From Prevotella sp. (GTDB lineage: Bacteria > Bacteroidota > Bacteroidia > Bacteroidales > Bacteroidaceae), in the NCBI GenBank assembly GCA_017548385.1, contig JAFZAE010000223.1:1-34382 (forward strand): a stretch of 34,382 nt of DNA. Direction: 5' to 3'. Positions 1 to 7,799 of this stretch are shown one piece after another. Positions within the stretch are counted from its first letter, which is position 1; each line of letters opens with the position of its first letter. Both the position numbers and the translations under genes were made by a program. The notes beneath the pieces were generated by a model. The model worked only from the letters and a program-made list of their open reading frames with translations, ran no database searches and was not told the DNA's origin.

Positions 1-630
1 AACCCGGCGCTTGTGGGCAGGTGCTTCCTGTTGATTTCATTTCCTGCTCAGATGACTTCATGGCCGGAAATCGGACAGCATCTCGCCTATACTGATGCTA
101 CAACCGGAGCTACGCCTTTGAGCATTATGAAACGTGTAATCAATGGTGATACAACTGCTTCGCTCGACCAATTGCCGGACGCATTCACAATGCTCTTGGG
201 TAATGTGGAAGGGGGAGCTGGTACTATCGGTGAAATCTCAGCCTTGGCATTGCTTGTCGGATTAGCATATATGTTGTGGAAGCGGATTATCACATGGCAT
301 ATCCCTGTGAGCATTATCGGTACTGTATTTGTTTTCTGTGGACTGCTTTATCTAGGCAATGATCTGAAGTATGCCAATCCTATAATTGAGATATTCAGTG
401 GTGGTCTGATGTTGGGAGCTATCTTTATGGCGACTGATTATGTGACATCGCCAATGACACACAAAGGACAAATCATCTATGGTGTATCCATCGGATTACT
501 TACAGTTGTAATTCGAAATTGGGGGTCTTATCCCGAGGGTATGTCATTTGCCATCCTCATCATGAATGCGTTTACACCACTCATTAATATGTATGTCAAA
601 CCAAAACGATTTGGGGAGGTTGTGCAATGA
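1..630 (+). CDS. rnfD: Rnf complex membrane subunit RnfD (5' end outside window)
   Basis: Membrane subunit of the Rnf ferredoxin:NAD+ oxidoreductase, which couples electron transfer to Na+ or H+ export. The reading frame is open from base 1, so the gene starts upstream; 209 residues are visible. The first visible residues, NPALVGRCF, match the conserved RnfD/NqrB core. The TTGATPL stretch at visible residues 35-41 is the SGAT-type site whose last Thr carries covalent FMN in this family. Several hydrophobic segments follow. The stop overlaps the rnfG start (ATGA), so the two genes are translationally coupled. NqrB of the related Nqr complex has the same fold, but the D-G-E-A order that follows fits Rnf. 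Confidence 0.93.
   Translation, partial: NPALVGRCFLLISFPAQMTSWPEIGQHLAYTDATTGATPLSIMKRVINGDTTASLDQLPDAFTMLLGNVEGGAGTIGEISALALLVGLAYMLWKRIITWHIPVSIIGTVFVFCGLLYLGNDLKYANPIIEIFSGGLMLGAIFMATDYVTSPMTHKGQIIYGVSIGLLTVVIRNWGSYPEGMSFAILIMNAFTPLINMYVKPKRFGEVVQ
613..619 (+). promoter_or_regulatory. Shine-Dalgarno-like site of rnfG
   Basis: GGGGAGG lies seven bases before the rnfG ATG and inside the end of rnfD. Strong purine-rich sites like this are uncommon in Bacteroidota, so it supports the ATG at 627 as the start. Confidence 0.6.
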
Positions 631-1271
631 AGAAATTAGAATCATCTTTATTGAATATGGTGCTCGTCCTGGTGGGTGTCGCACTAATTATGGGCGGACT
701 ATTGGCTTTGGTCAATCATGCTACCCATGAAACCATCGATCAACAGGCAGAGAAGGCTCTCGCTGATGGCATCAAGAAAGTGATGGGAACCGACAAACTG
801 CAAGTGACGGCCAAGGACACCGTGAGTGTTACTGATAAAAAGGGGAAAACCATCGATTATATCATTAATAAAGTAGCCGACGAAAAGGGAGCGGATCTAG
901 GCGCTGCTGTGGAAAGTACAACGATGGGCTTTGGTGGCGAACTCAAAGTGTTAGTAGGGTTCAATCCAGAGGGCGATATTCTAGGATATACCTTGCTAGC
1001 ACATGCTGAGACACCAGGGTTGGGTGCTAAAGCAGACACTTGGTTCCAAAAAGGTCAAAAAGGCGACATTATTGGAAGAAATCCAGGTAAGGCCAAAGAT
1101 CCCAAGAAGGGATTGCAGGTTACAAAGGATGATGGAGGAGAGGTGGAAGCCATCACAGCATCCACTATAACTTCAAGGGCTTTCCTGAATGCTATAAATG
1201 AAGCATATGATGTTTATTTGAACAAAAACACAGATGCTAATACAGGTGCGACAAAAGTTGCAAATAATTAA
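627..1271 (+). CDS. rnfG: Rnf complex FMN subunit RnfG
   Basis: Single-span subunit of Rnf that exposes a covalently bound flavin outside the inner membrane. Residues 9-30 form one hydrophobic anchor. The HAETPGLG motif (126-133) is typical of RnfG/NqrC. The flavin site, normally SGAT followed by a hydroxyl residue, reads TAST at 177-180, so the acceptor Thr (T180) is kept while the Gly and Ala before it are changed. Length (214 aa) is normal for RnfG and shorter than most NqrC. The start overlaps the rnfD stop and has a strong purine-rich site upstream. Confidence 0.92.
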   Translation: MKKLESSLLNMVLVLVGVALIMGGLLALVNHATHETIDQQAEKALADGIKKVMGTDKLQVTAKDTVSVTDKKGKTIDYIINKVADEKGADLGAAVESTTMGFGGELKVLVGFNPEGDILGYTLLAHAETPGLGAKADTWFQKGQKGDIIGRNPGKAKDPKKGLQVTKDDGGEVEAITASTITSRAFLNAINEAYDVYLNKNTDANTGATKVANN

Positions 1272-1272
1272 A

Positions 1273-1278
1273 AGGAGG
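1273..1278 (+). promoter_or_regulatory. Consensus Shine-Dalgarno site of rnfE
   Basis: AGGAGG sits seven bases before the ATG at 1286, immediately after the rnfG stop. It is a full consensus site, unusual for this phylum, and fixes the rnfE start. Confidence 0.7.
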
Positions 1279-1285
1279 AAGTGCT

Positions 1286-1870
1286 ATGAGTAATATGAAA
1301 ATATTAGTAAACGGACTTATTAAGGAGAATCCCACCTTTGTTCTTCTCCTTGGTATGTGTCCAACATTGGCAACAACTACGTCGGCATTCAATGGCTTAT
1401 CGATGGGGTTGGCCACTATGTTTGTATTGATATGCTCCAATGTGGTAATCTCTCTTATTAAGATGATTACTCCCGACAAAGTGCGTATCCCCGTCTTTAT
1501 CGTAGTAATAGCCTCTTTTGTGACCATCTTGCAATTGTGTATAAAGGCATACTTACCTGATGTCGATAAATCGTTAGGATTGTTTATTCCACTTATTGTG
1601 GTCAACTGCATCATCCTAGGACGTGCAGAGGCTTTTGCAAGTAAAAACACACCTGTGGCAAGTCTTTTCGATGGTATTGGTATCGGATTGGGTTTCACAT
1701 TCGCATTGACTCTCTTAGGTATGATTCGTGAACTCTTTGGAGCAGGCTCTCTCTTTGGCGTTACGCTCTTGCCAGAGACTTTGAATGTTTTGGTGTTTGT
1801 ACTACCTCCGGGAGCTTTTATCTCATTGGGTTATCTGATTGCTATAGTAAATAAAATAAGAAAGGCATAA
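1286..1870 (+). CDS. rnfE: Rnf complex membrane subunit RnfE
   Basis: Integral membrane subunit of Rnf, 194 aa with about six hydrophobic helices. The half-membrane motif [10 protein letters not shown] near residue 23 and [14 protein letters not shown] near residue 105 are the two inverted-repeat signatures of RnfE/NqrD. Their Cys residues are proposed in the family to bind an Fe-S centre between RnfA and RnfE. It lies 14 bases after rnfG behind a consensus ribosome site, and two bases before rnfA. Products of rnfE and rnfA are homologous and insert in opposite orientations. Confidence 0.94.
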   Translation: MSNMKILVNGLIKENPTFVLLLGMCPTLATTTSAFNGLSMGLATMFVLICSNVVISLIKMITPDKVRIPVFIVVIASFVTILQLCIKAYLPDVDKSLGLFIPLIVVNCIILGRAEAFASKNTPVASLFDGIGIGLGFTFALTLLGMIRELFGAGSLFGVTLLPETLNVLVFVLPPGAFISLGYLIAIVNKIRKA

Positions 1871-1872
1871 TT

Positions 1873-2475
1873 ATGGAATACGTTCTGATTTTCATATCCG
1901 CAATCTTTGTAAATAATATCGTCCTATCACAATTTCTTGGCATTTGTCCTTTCCTCGGTGTATCAAAGAAGGTGGACACTGCTTTGGGTATGGGAGGGGC
2001 AGTGGCTTTCGTGCTAACATTGGCAACTATTGTGACATGGCTCTTGCAGAAGTTCTTGCTCGATCCCTTTGGACTGCAATATTTGCAGACTTTAGCATTC
2101 ATACTGGTGATTGCCTCGCTTGTGCAGATGGTGGAAATTATTCTTAAAAAAGTCTCTCCAAGTCTATATCAGGCTCTTGGAATTTTCTTGCCACTGATTA
2201 CGACCAACTGTGCTGTTCTTGGTGTGGCTATCCTAGTCATACAAAAAGACTACAATTTGCTCCAGTCTGTTGTCTATGCTTTCTCTACGGCCATAGGTTT
2301 CGCATTGGCACTTGCCGTTTTCGCTGGACTGAGGGAACATCTTTCACTTGTGAAAGTACCTAAGGGTATGAATGGCATTGCAATCGTGATGGTCACAGCC
2401 GGACTCCTCAGTCTTGCCTTCATGGGATTCTCTGGAGTCGATGGTGGACTGCGTAAACTATTTGGATTAGACTAG
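1873..2475 (+). CDS. rnfA: Rnf complex membrane subunit RnfA
   Basis: Integral membrane partner of RnfE, 200 aa with about six hydrophobic segments. The signatures [10 protein letters not shown] near residue 22 and [10 protein letters not shown] near residue 115 carry the conserved Cys residues of RnfA/NqrE. It is the last visible gene of the rnf unit, two bases after rnfE. It ends in TAG, one of several normal TAG stops in this window. No clear intrinsic terminator follows; the next gene is the broken galE. Confidence 0.94.
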   Translation: MEYVLIFISAIFVNNIVLSQFLGICPFLGVSKKVDTALGMGGAVAFVLTLATIVTWLLQKFLLDPFGLQYLQTLAFILVIASLVQMVEIILKKVSPSLYQALGIFLPLITTNCAVLGVAILVIQKDYNLLQSVVYAFSTAIGFALALAVFAGLREHLSLVKVPKGMNGIAIVMVTAGLLSLAFMGFSGVDGGLRKLFGLD

Positions 2476-2532
2476 GTTTTAGTTATGCATAAACTCAAGA
2501 CACATTTGGTATTGTCCCATTAATCGCTTTTG

Positions 2533-2554
2533 ACTTCTTATTTACTTCTTATTT
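2533..2554 (+). repeat. 11-bp tandem duplication upstream of galE
   Basis: ACTTCTTATTT occurs twice head to tail just before the galE start. A TTTG at 2529-2532 could be a -33 element, but no good TAnnTTTG follows at the right distance, so the galE promoter is unclear. A perfect 10-bp palindrome, TTATGCATAA, lies at 2483-2492. Confidence 0.6.
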
Positions 2555-2571
2555 AATTCATATATATAAAA

Positions 2572-3609
2572 ATGAAACAGACTATTTTAGTTACCGGTGG
2601 AACTGGTTTTATTGGCTCACATACGACGGTGGAATTGCAAGAGGCAGGTTATAATGTTGTCATTGTTGACAATTTGTCTAACTCAAATGTGAATGTGTTG
2701 GATGGAATCGAAAAAATCACAGGAATACGACCTGCTTTTGAACAAGTGGATTGTTGTGACATTGAAGCTCTCGACGCTGTTTTTGCCAAATATCCTGGTA
2801 TTAAGGGCATTATCCATTTCGCTGCTAGTAAGGCGTTGGGATAGAGCGTGTAAAAACCATTGCTCTACTATCGTAACAATATCAATAGTTTAGTCAATCT
2901 TTTGGAACTTATGCCCAAATATGATGTTAAGGGTATCATCTTCTCATCGAGTTGTACCGTCTATGGACAACCGACTGCTGAGAATCTACCCGTAACCGAA
3001 GAAGCACCCATCCAAAAAGCATTAAGTCCATACGGAAACACGAAGCAAATTAATGAGGAGATAATCCAAGATTATATCCACAGCGGCGCCAATATCAAGT
3101 CTGTTATCCTCAGATATTTCAATCCCATAGGGGCTCATCCCACTGCATTAATTGGTGAGTTGCCAAATGGTGTGCCCATGAACTTAATTCCATTCGTCAC
3201 ACAGACCGCTATTGGAATACGTAAGGAACTCAAAATTTTTGGTAATGACTATAATACAAAAGATGGAACATGCATCCGTGACTATATTTATGTGGTAGAT
3301 CTGGCAAAGGCACATGTGGCTGCTATGACTAGAGTGTTAGATAAAGAAACTGACCCCATAGAAATCTTTAATATTGGTACAGGACGAGGACTCAGCACGT
3401 TGGAAGTGGTCGAGGGGTTTGAGAAAGCTACTGGTGTAAAGGTTAATTGGCAATATGCTCCACGCCGTGAAGGTGATATCGAGAAGGTCTGGGGAAATGT
3501 TGATAAAGCAAACAATATTCTAGGATGGAGGGCTGATACGCCTATTGAAGATGTTCTTGCTTCTGCCTGGAAATGGCAAGTAAAACTTCGTGAAGACGGG
3601 GTGATGTAA
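2572..3609 (+). pseudogene. galE: UDP-glucose 4-epimerase GalE, two in-frame stops
   Basis: GalE interconverts UDP-glucose and UDP-galactose with bound NAD+. The frame from ATG 2572 to TAA 3609 spans 346 codons including the stop, the normal family length. It holds the Rossmann motif GGTGFIGSH (residues 8-16), SSSCTVYG with the catalytic Ser near 127, and YGNTK with Tyr 154 and Lys 158. The frame is interrupted by TAG at 2842-2844 (codon 91) and TAA at 2851-2853 (codon 94), where the family reads GESVEKP. Both fit single G-to-T changes of Glu codons. All catalytic residues lie downstream of the stops, so no active enzyme is expected without readthrough. Everything else looks intact, so the damage is recent or an assembly error. 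Confidence 0.88.
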
Positions 3610-3709
3610 ATAGATGTTGCGTGAAGTGTTCTCCATTGTTATCCCACATAAAAAAACAGTACAGGAGTAATACCATGTATAAAAATCTCGTTTTTTATTT
3701 AAAAAGTAG

Positions 3710-3717
3710 TAACTTTG
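3710..3717 (+). promoter_or_regulatory. Bacteroidota -7 promoter element before mazG
   Basis: TAACTTTG matches TAnnTTTG. A T-rich stretch lies about 20 bases upstream at the -33 position, without a clean TTTG. Initiation would fall near 3724, about 85 bases before the chosen mazG start. Confidence 0.55.
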
Positions 3718-3809
3718 CGGCTGTATAATATATTCTCCTGACCAAGAAATCGACAGGATGTAGCTTGAAATTAGAATTTTTACCCCAAAAGGGGACAAAA
3801 CGCGATGAT

Positions 3810-4619
3810 ATGCATACAAGAGAAGAAAAATTGGTAGCATTCGGGAGATTGCTCGATGTGCTCGAGCGACTCAGGAAAGAGTGTCCCTGGGATAAAAAAC
3901 AGACAAATGAGAGCCTCAGACCCAATACCATAGAGGAGACTTTCGAACTATGTGATGCGCTAATGCGCGATGACAATAAAAATATATGCAAGGAACTTGG
4001 TGATGTGTTGATGCATGTCTGTTTCTATGCGCTTATAGGTCAGGAGAAACAACAGTTCGATGTGGCGGATGTATGCAATATGCAAGCTGATAAACTCATT
4101 TTCCGACACCCCCATATTTATGGTGATGTCAAGGCTGACACATCAGAACAGGTACTCCAAAATTGGGAGCAAATTAAGTTACGTGAGAAAGACGGCAATA
4201 AGTCTGTCTTGTCAGGGGTGCCGCAGACATTGCCGAGTCTTATCAAAGCATATCGCATTCAGGATAAGGCAAGAAATGTTGGATTTGATTGGGAAGACCG
4301 AGGAGATGTGTGGGATAAAGTTAGGGAGGAACTCGCTGAACTTGAAACAGAACTACGAAAGGAAGACAAACAAAAGTCGACAGAGGAATTAGGCGACTTC
4401 CTTTTCAGTGTCATTAATGCCGCAAGGCTCTATCATCTGAATCCAGATAATGCCCTCGAGCATACTAACCAAAAGTTTATACGGCGGTTCAATTACATCG
4501 AGGAACATTCCATCAAGCAAGGTAAACCACTAACAGAGATGTCGTTGGAGGAGATGGACCAACTATGGAATGAGGCCAAAGATCATGAAGGCAGCATTAA
4601 ACCAACTGATGCAGAGTAG
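3810..4619 (+). CDS. mazG: Nucleoside triphosphate pyrophosphohydrolase MazG
   Basis: Hydrolyses nucleoside triphosphates to monophosphate and pyrophosphate in the cytoplasm, a house-cleaning and stress-related activity. It has two tandem MazG domains. The first carries CPWDKKQT (25-32), IEETFE (41-46) and KELGDVL (61-67), the Mg-binding EExxE/ExxD set. The second carries REELAELE and TEELGDFLFS in the C-terminal half. Length from ATG 3810 is 269 aa, normal for the family. The frame stays open back to a TTG at 3765, but that adds 15 residues not expected in MazG, so I chose the ATG. It has its own promoter and follows the broken galE. Confidence 0.93.
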   Translation: MHTREEKLVAFGRLLDVLERLRKECPWDKKQTNESLRPNTIEETFELCDALMRDDNKNICKELGDVLMHVCFYALIGQEKQQFDVADVCNMQADKLIFRHPHIYGDVKADTSEQVLQNWEQIKLREKDGNKSVLSGVPQTLPSLIKAYRIQDKARNVGFDWEDRGDVWDKVREELAELETELRKEDKQKSTEELGDFLFSVINAARLYHLNPDNALEHTNQKFIRRFNYIEEHSIKQGKPLTEMSLEEMDQLWNEAKDHEGSIKPTDAE

Positions 4620-4634
4620 CCGATATTTTCTATT

Positions 4635-4654
4635 GAAGAGTGTGATGTCTCTTC
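4635..4654 (+). terminator. Weak hairpin after mazG
   Basis: GAAGAG and CTCTTC form a 6-bp stem with an 8-base loop just after the mazG stop. There is no U-tract, so termination here is only a possibility. Confidence 0.25.
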
Positions 4655-4736
4655 CATACAAATAGTTATCTTAAGGTCACGACTTTTAAAACATAATTGT
4701 CCAATTTATAAAACTTCTATTAATATATCATTAAAT

Positions 4737-5312
4737 ATGAAACATATATTATTACTTTTATCGTTTGCTTTCGTGATTACCATTATTTGTGGATGTCAGG
4801 AAACATCAAAAACTAATAAAACCAAAACCATCATGGTGACTGAAGAGGATTCACACAATATGGAGAAAGACACGACAAAGTATGGGAAATGCTGTGATGC
4901 AACTACCATGAATGTGCTCTATATCGTTGATGCCAAAGGCGACACGCTCGACTTCATCATCGAGGATGAGGCTAATGTTTTCGGAGGAAAACTGATAGGT
5001 GATAAGATGGCGGTCATCAGTGATAGCGTATATGGCGAAAATGTTGCTAAAAAAGTGATTAATATTATGTCGCTTATGGGAAGATGGACCAGTTTGGACA
5101 AAGACTTCGAAATAAAAGATGGGGGAGTGATAGAGTCGCATCAGCCAGCCGAAACAAAGACATTCACTTCTTGGAAAATATTCAACGGACAACTCATTCT
5201 TGCTCCCGACACCTTCGAAATCAATATGCTCGGGCCTGATTCCATGAAACTCGAAAACAAAAATGGTATCTATGGCTTTAAAAGGATGGACATGAGACAC
5301 AAGCCCAATTGA
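4737..5312 (+). CDS. Small lipoprotein, possibly lipocalin-like
   Basis: Exported lipoprotein of 191 aa with unknown job. The N-terminus has a hydrophobic signal ending in a lipobox with Cys 20 (ICGC; Cys 18 is also possible). A Lys/Thr-rich linker with many charged residues follows. The C-terminal half, from MGRWTSLD through the end, has the alternating strands and the Gly-x-Trp start seen in small lipocalin-like proteins of Prevotella; this is a resemblance, not a firm family call. It lies 16 bases before rnz, so the two are probably co-transcribed. Confidence 0.72.
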   Translation: MKHILLLLSFAFVITIICGCQETSKTNKTKTIMVTEEDSHNMEKDTTKYGKCCDATTMNVLYIVDAKGDTLDFIIEDEANVFGGKLIGDKMAVISDSVYGENVAKKVINIMSLMGRWTSLDKDFEIKDGGVIESHQPAETKTFTSWKIFNGQLILAPDTFEINMLGPDSMKLENKNGIYGFKRMDMRHKPN

Positions 5313-5328
5313 TAATTTCAGCTGCCAC

Positions 5329-6243
5329 ATGGAAACATTCAAGGTGCATATTTTGGGGTGCGGGAGTGCTACACCCACATTACGGCATAACTGTACGACA
5401 CAGGTGGTAGAAATCAGGGGTAAATTTATCATGGTCGATTGTGCAGAAGGAGCACAAAAAATGCTCTTGCAGTCGAAAATAAATCACAATAGGATTAATA
5501 CCATTTTGATCTCTCACCTGCATGGTGACCACTGTTTCGGACTTATCGGGCTCATTTGTACGATGGGCATGACTGGTCGTACAGCGCCTTTGCATATCTA
5601 TGCGCCACATGACCTTGATGAGATTCTCAACAGACTAATTGATTCCTTTGCGGCAGGACTTGAGTTTAATGTTGTTTGTCATCCAATAGATACCACAAAG
5701 TCGATGGTTATTTATGATGATAAAAGTCTATATGTCACTACCATTCCGCTCAATCACCGTGTCCCATGCTGTGGTTTCCTTTTCAAAGAAAAACCAACAC
5801 TGCCACATATCCGTAGAGAGATGATAGATTTTTACCATATTCCCTATAGCCAAATTAATAATATAAAATGTGGGAACGATTGGATAACAGAAGAAGGCGA
5901 AGTCATACCTAATGATCGTCTTGTTACGCCAGCAGAATCACCGAGGATGTATGCCTATTGCTCTGATACTAAATACATGCCTAAAATGGCAGAACTTATC
6001 AAAGATGTCAATTTGCTCTACCATGAGAGCACATATACAGATGATAAAATTGAAAATGCCGCTAAATATCATCACTGTACAGGGTCACAAGCGGCAACCA
6101 TAGCAAAAATGGCTCATGCAAAAAAACTCTTACTCGGCCATTTCAGCGCAAGCACAAATGAGCAGATTTTACTTCAACAGGCGCAGGCTATTTTTGAACC
6201 AACATTTCTTTCAAATGAAGGAATGGTGGTTGATGTAATGTGA
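5329..6243 (+). CDS. rnz: Ribonuclease Z
   Basis: Metallo-beta-lactamase-fold endoribonuclease that trims 3' ends of tRNA precursors. The zinc motif HLHGDH is at 63-68. Further metal-ligand regions are seen at NHRVPCCGF, at YCSDTKY and at the late GHFSA. The N-terminal LGCGSATPT and the CAEGAQ stretch are typical of RNase Z. Length 304 aa is normal. The usual GHFSxRY ending reads GHFSAST, a small departure. It follows the lipoprotein by 16 bases. Confidence 0.9.
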   Translation: METFKVHILGCGSATPTLRHNCTTQVVEIRGKFIMVDCAEGAQKMLLQSKINHNRINTILISHLHGDHCFGLIGLICTMGMTGRTAPLHIYAPHDLDEILNRLIDSFAAGLEFNVVCHPIDTTKSMVIYDDKSLYVTTIPLNHRVPCCGFLFKEKPTLPHIRREMIDFYHIPYSQINNIKCGNDWITEEGEVIPNDRLVTPAESPRMYAYCSDTKYMPKMAELIKDVNLLYHESTYTDDKIENAAKYHHCTGSQAATIAKMAHAKKLLLGHFSASTNEQILLQQAQAIFEPTFLSNEGMVVDVM

Positions 6244-6332
6244 ACTCTATTGAGGTAAATGACAAAATGTTAAATTTTATTAATTATACAATATATTCTA
6301 CAACAAATCTGCAAACATTCGATTTTATTCTT

Positions 6333-6340
6333 TATTTTTG
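6333..6340 (+). promoter_or_regulatory. Bacteroidota -7 promoter element before the CTD protein
   Basis: TATTTTTG matches TAnnTTTG. Initiation would fall near 6347, giving a very short leader to the ATG at 6359. No clean TTTG is seen at -33. Confidence 0.55.
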
Positions 6341-6358
6341 CATTTGATAATAACGTGA

Positions 6359-6673
6359 ATGCTTATGATGAAAAGAATTTTTACTATTTTTTTCTCTGCC
6401 GCATTGTTGATTGGAATACCACAAGTTGCTAAGGCTGAGACTTCGATAGAGATTATTGACGCTGACTTCCAGCCAATTTCCCTCTCTATCAATGAAAACA
6501 TCTTGCATGTCACTGGAGCTAACGGACAGGTACTACATATATATAATGTGGCAGGTGTGAGAGTGATGAGCGTCAAGGTGGAAGGACAAGACAAGAGAAT
6601 TGAATTGAATCTGCCTAAGGGATGCTACATCGTTAAAGTTGATAAGGTGGTGAGAAAAATCTCCATCAAATAA
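6359..6673 (+). CDS. Exported protein made only of a T9SS-type C-terminal domain
   Basis: 104 aa: a signal peptide of about 26 residues (ending AKA) joined directly to a domain of about 78 residues. The domain has the order of the type IX secretion C-terminal sorting domain (TIGR04183-like): LHIYNVAGVRVM, a short strand with KRIELNLPKG, then CYIVKV and the basic end VVRKISIK. In known T9SS substrates this domain sits at the end of a large cargo; here no cargo is present. Starts at 6365 or 6368 are also possible because the N-terminus reads MLMMK. It has its own promoter and is followed by another promoter, so it is probably monocistronic. It could be a decoy, a regulator of the secretion machine, a small structural protein or a gene remnant. 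Confidence 0.75.
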   Translation: MLMMKRIFTIFFSAALLIGIPQVAKAETSIEIIDADFQPISLSINENILHVTGANGQVLHIYNVAGVRVMSVKVEGQDKRIELNLPKGCYIVKVDKVVRKISIK

Positions 6674-6685
6674 TTTATTTAGGTC

Positions 6686-6693
6686 TATCTTTG
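6686..6693 (+). promoter_or_regulatory. Bacteroidota -7 promoter element of the sigma operon
   Basis: TATCTTTG matches TAnnTTTG exactly. Initiation would fall near 6700, right at the foot of the hairpin at 6703-6751 and about 105 bases before the sigma factor start. Confidence 0.6.
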
Positions 6694-6702
6694 TACCAAA
6701 TA

Positions 6703-6751
6703 GAGGGGGAGTTGAGTGGATTTATGTACCAATCCGACTCCTCCTCCTTTT
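6703..6751 (+). terminator. Hairpin with U-tract at the 5' end of the sigma transcript
   Basis: Arm GAGGGGGAGT (6703-6712) pairs with ACTCCTCCTC (6737-6746), including one G-U pair. An inner stem GGATT (6718-6722) with AATCC (6731-6735) caps it. CTTTT follows. It can end transcripts from the CTD gene. Because the promoter at 6686 starts at its foot, it could also act as an attenuator or 5' protective structure for the sigma mRNA. Confidence 0.6.
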
Positions 6752-6804
6752 ATGTCAAATAGCAAATCGTTTTATCTCGTTTTCCCATTACCACTATCGT
6801 TTCA

Positions 6805-7362
6805 ATGGCCAAGGCTACATTCAACACTGAAGAGGAAATCCTTCAAGGACTGTCAGACCCTGTTAACAGGAGAATGGCTTTTGAGGCCGTGGTGAGAAAA
6901 TATGGACAACAACTATACTGGAAAATCAGGGCTATTGTCCTGACGCATGAGGATGCCGATGATGTGTTACAAAATACTTTTCTCAAAGCATGGGCAAGTC
7001 TCGCCGATTTCAGAAATCTATCCAAATTATCTACATGGCTTTATAGAATCGCTGTCAATGAATCTCTCGATCTGGTCAGAAAACGACGCAGAACAACAAG
7101 CGTTGATATTGACTCCGTGAAAGGACTGGCAGAAAAACTTCTTGCCGACCAATACTTTGATGGAGACCATACACAAGCCATGCTGCAAGAGGCCATCGCA
7201 TCATTGCCAGAAGTGCAGAGAGCCGTTTTCACACTAAGATATTACGATAATGTGAAGTATAGCGAAATGAGTAAAATCATGGATACTTCAGAGGGTGCCC
7301 TCAAGGCTTCCTATCATATTGCATCTAAAAAAGTCTCCGAATACATGGAGAGGCATCAGTGA
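6805..7362 (+). CDS. ECF-family RNA polymerase sigma factor
   Basis: Alternative sigma factor of 185 aa with only the two ECF domains. Region 2 spans about 27-96 and includes EDADDVLQNTFLKAW (49-63) and STWLYRIAVNES (77-88), the -10 recognition and core-binding segments. A basic VRKRRR linker follows. Region 4 spans about 128-182 with LPEVQRAVFTLRYYDNVKYSEM and a helix-turn-helix ending in LKASYHIASKKV. It is followed by a small membrane protein and an exported LTxxQ-like protein, an arrangement that suggests an envelope-sensing sigma factor held by an anti-sigma factor. No SD site is seen at the ATG. Confidence 0.93.
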   Translation: MAKATFNTEEEILQGLSDPVNRRMAFEAVVRKYGQQLYWKIRAIVLTHEDADDVLQNTFLKAWASLADFRNLSKLSTWLYRIAVNESLDLVRKRRRTTSVDIDSVKGLAEKLLADQYFDGDHTQAMLQEAIASLPEVQRAVFTLRYYDNVKYSEMSKIMDTSEGALKASYHIASKKVSEYMERHQ

Positions 7363-7447
7363 TTTACATAAATACCACATAATAATAAACTAATCTCGAT
7401 TAAACTTTTCGCAAGACAATCAGTCTAATAGTAAAATCCTAAAAACT

Positions 7448-7798
7448 ATGACGTATTTTGATGAAGAACCTCACTCTCAGCCTTTCTCCGTACCAGAAGG
7501 CTATTTCGATAAACTTACAGAAAGAGTGATGGCGCAGATACCAGAAGATGAACAAATTCAGACGAGGAAGACAAGGAACATCAGAAGGCTGTTCCCATAT
7601 GCTGCTGCAGCATCTGTTTTGGCAGCAGCAATAGGAATTGGCATCTACCTGAAATTCTCTGATAGTCAGCCACCTGTTCAAAAACAAACACAAGAAGTGC
7701 AATTTGCGCAGAACAACACAGAACAAACTATTGAAGAGGTAGCCGATTATATTATGTATGATGATAATGACCTTTATGCATATATAGCAGGTGAATAA
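7448..7798 (+). CDS. Single-span membrane protein, probable anti-sigma factor
   Basis: 116 aa. An N-terminal cytoplasmic part of about 48 residues contains VPEGYFDKLTERVMAQIP, a segment common in Bacteroidota proteins encoded after ECF sigma genes. One transmembrane helix spans about 49-68. The acidic C-terminal part would lie outside the inner membrane. There is no zinc anti-sigma motif (HxxxCxxC) and no signal peptide. Position directly after the sigma gene and before an exported protein, together with topology, argues for an anti-sigma role; there is no direct sequence proof. The stop nearly touches the next start (7800). Confidence 0.65.
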   Translation: MTYFDEEPHSQPFSVPEGYFDKLTERVMAQIPEDEQIQTRKTRNIRRLFPYAAAASVLAAAIGIGIYLKFSDSQPPVQKQTQEVQFAQNNTEQTIEEVADYIMYDDNDLYAYIAGE

Positions 7799-7799
7799 A

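Noticed and set aside
2860..3609. Separate gene starting at TTG 2860
   Set aside because: It is the rest of galE in the same frame and lacks the NAD-binding N-terminus; reported as part of the pseudogene.
4851..5432. 193-codon open frame antisense to the lipoprotein and the rnz start
   Set aside because: Spans two real genes on the other strand and shows no protein-like pattern.
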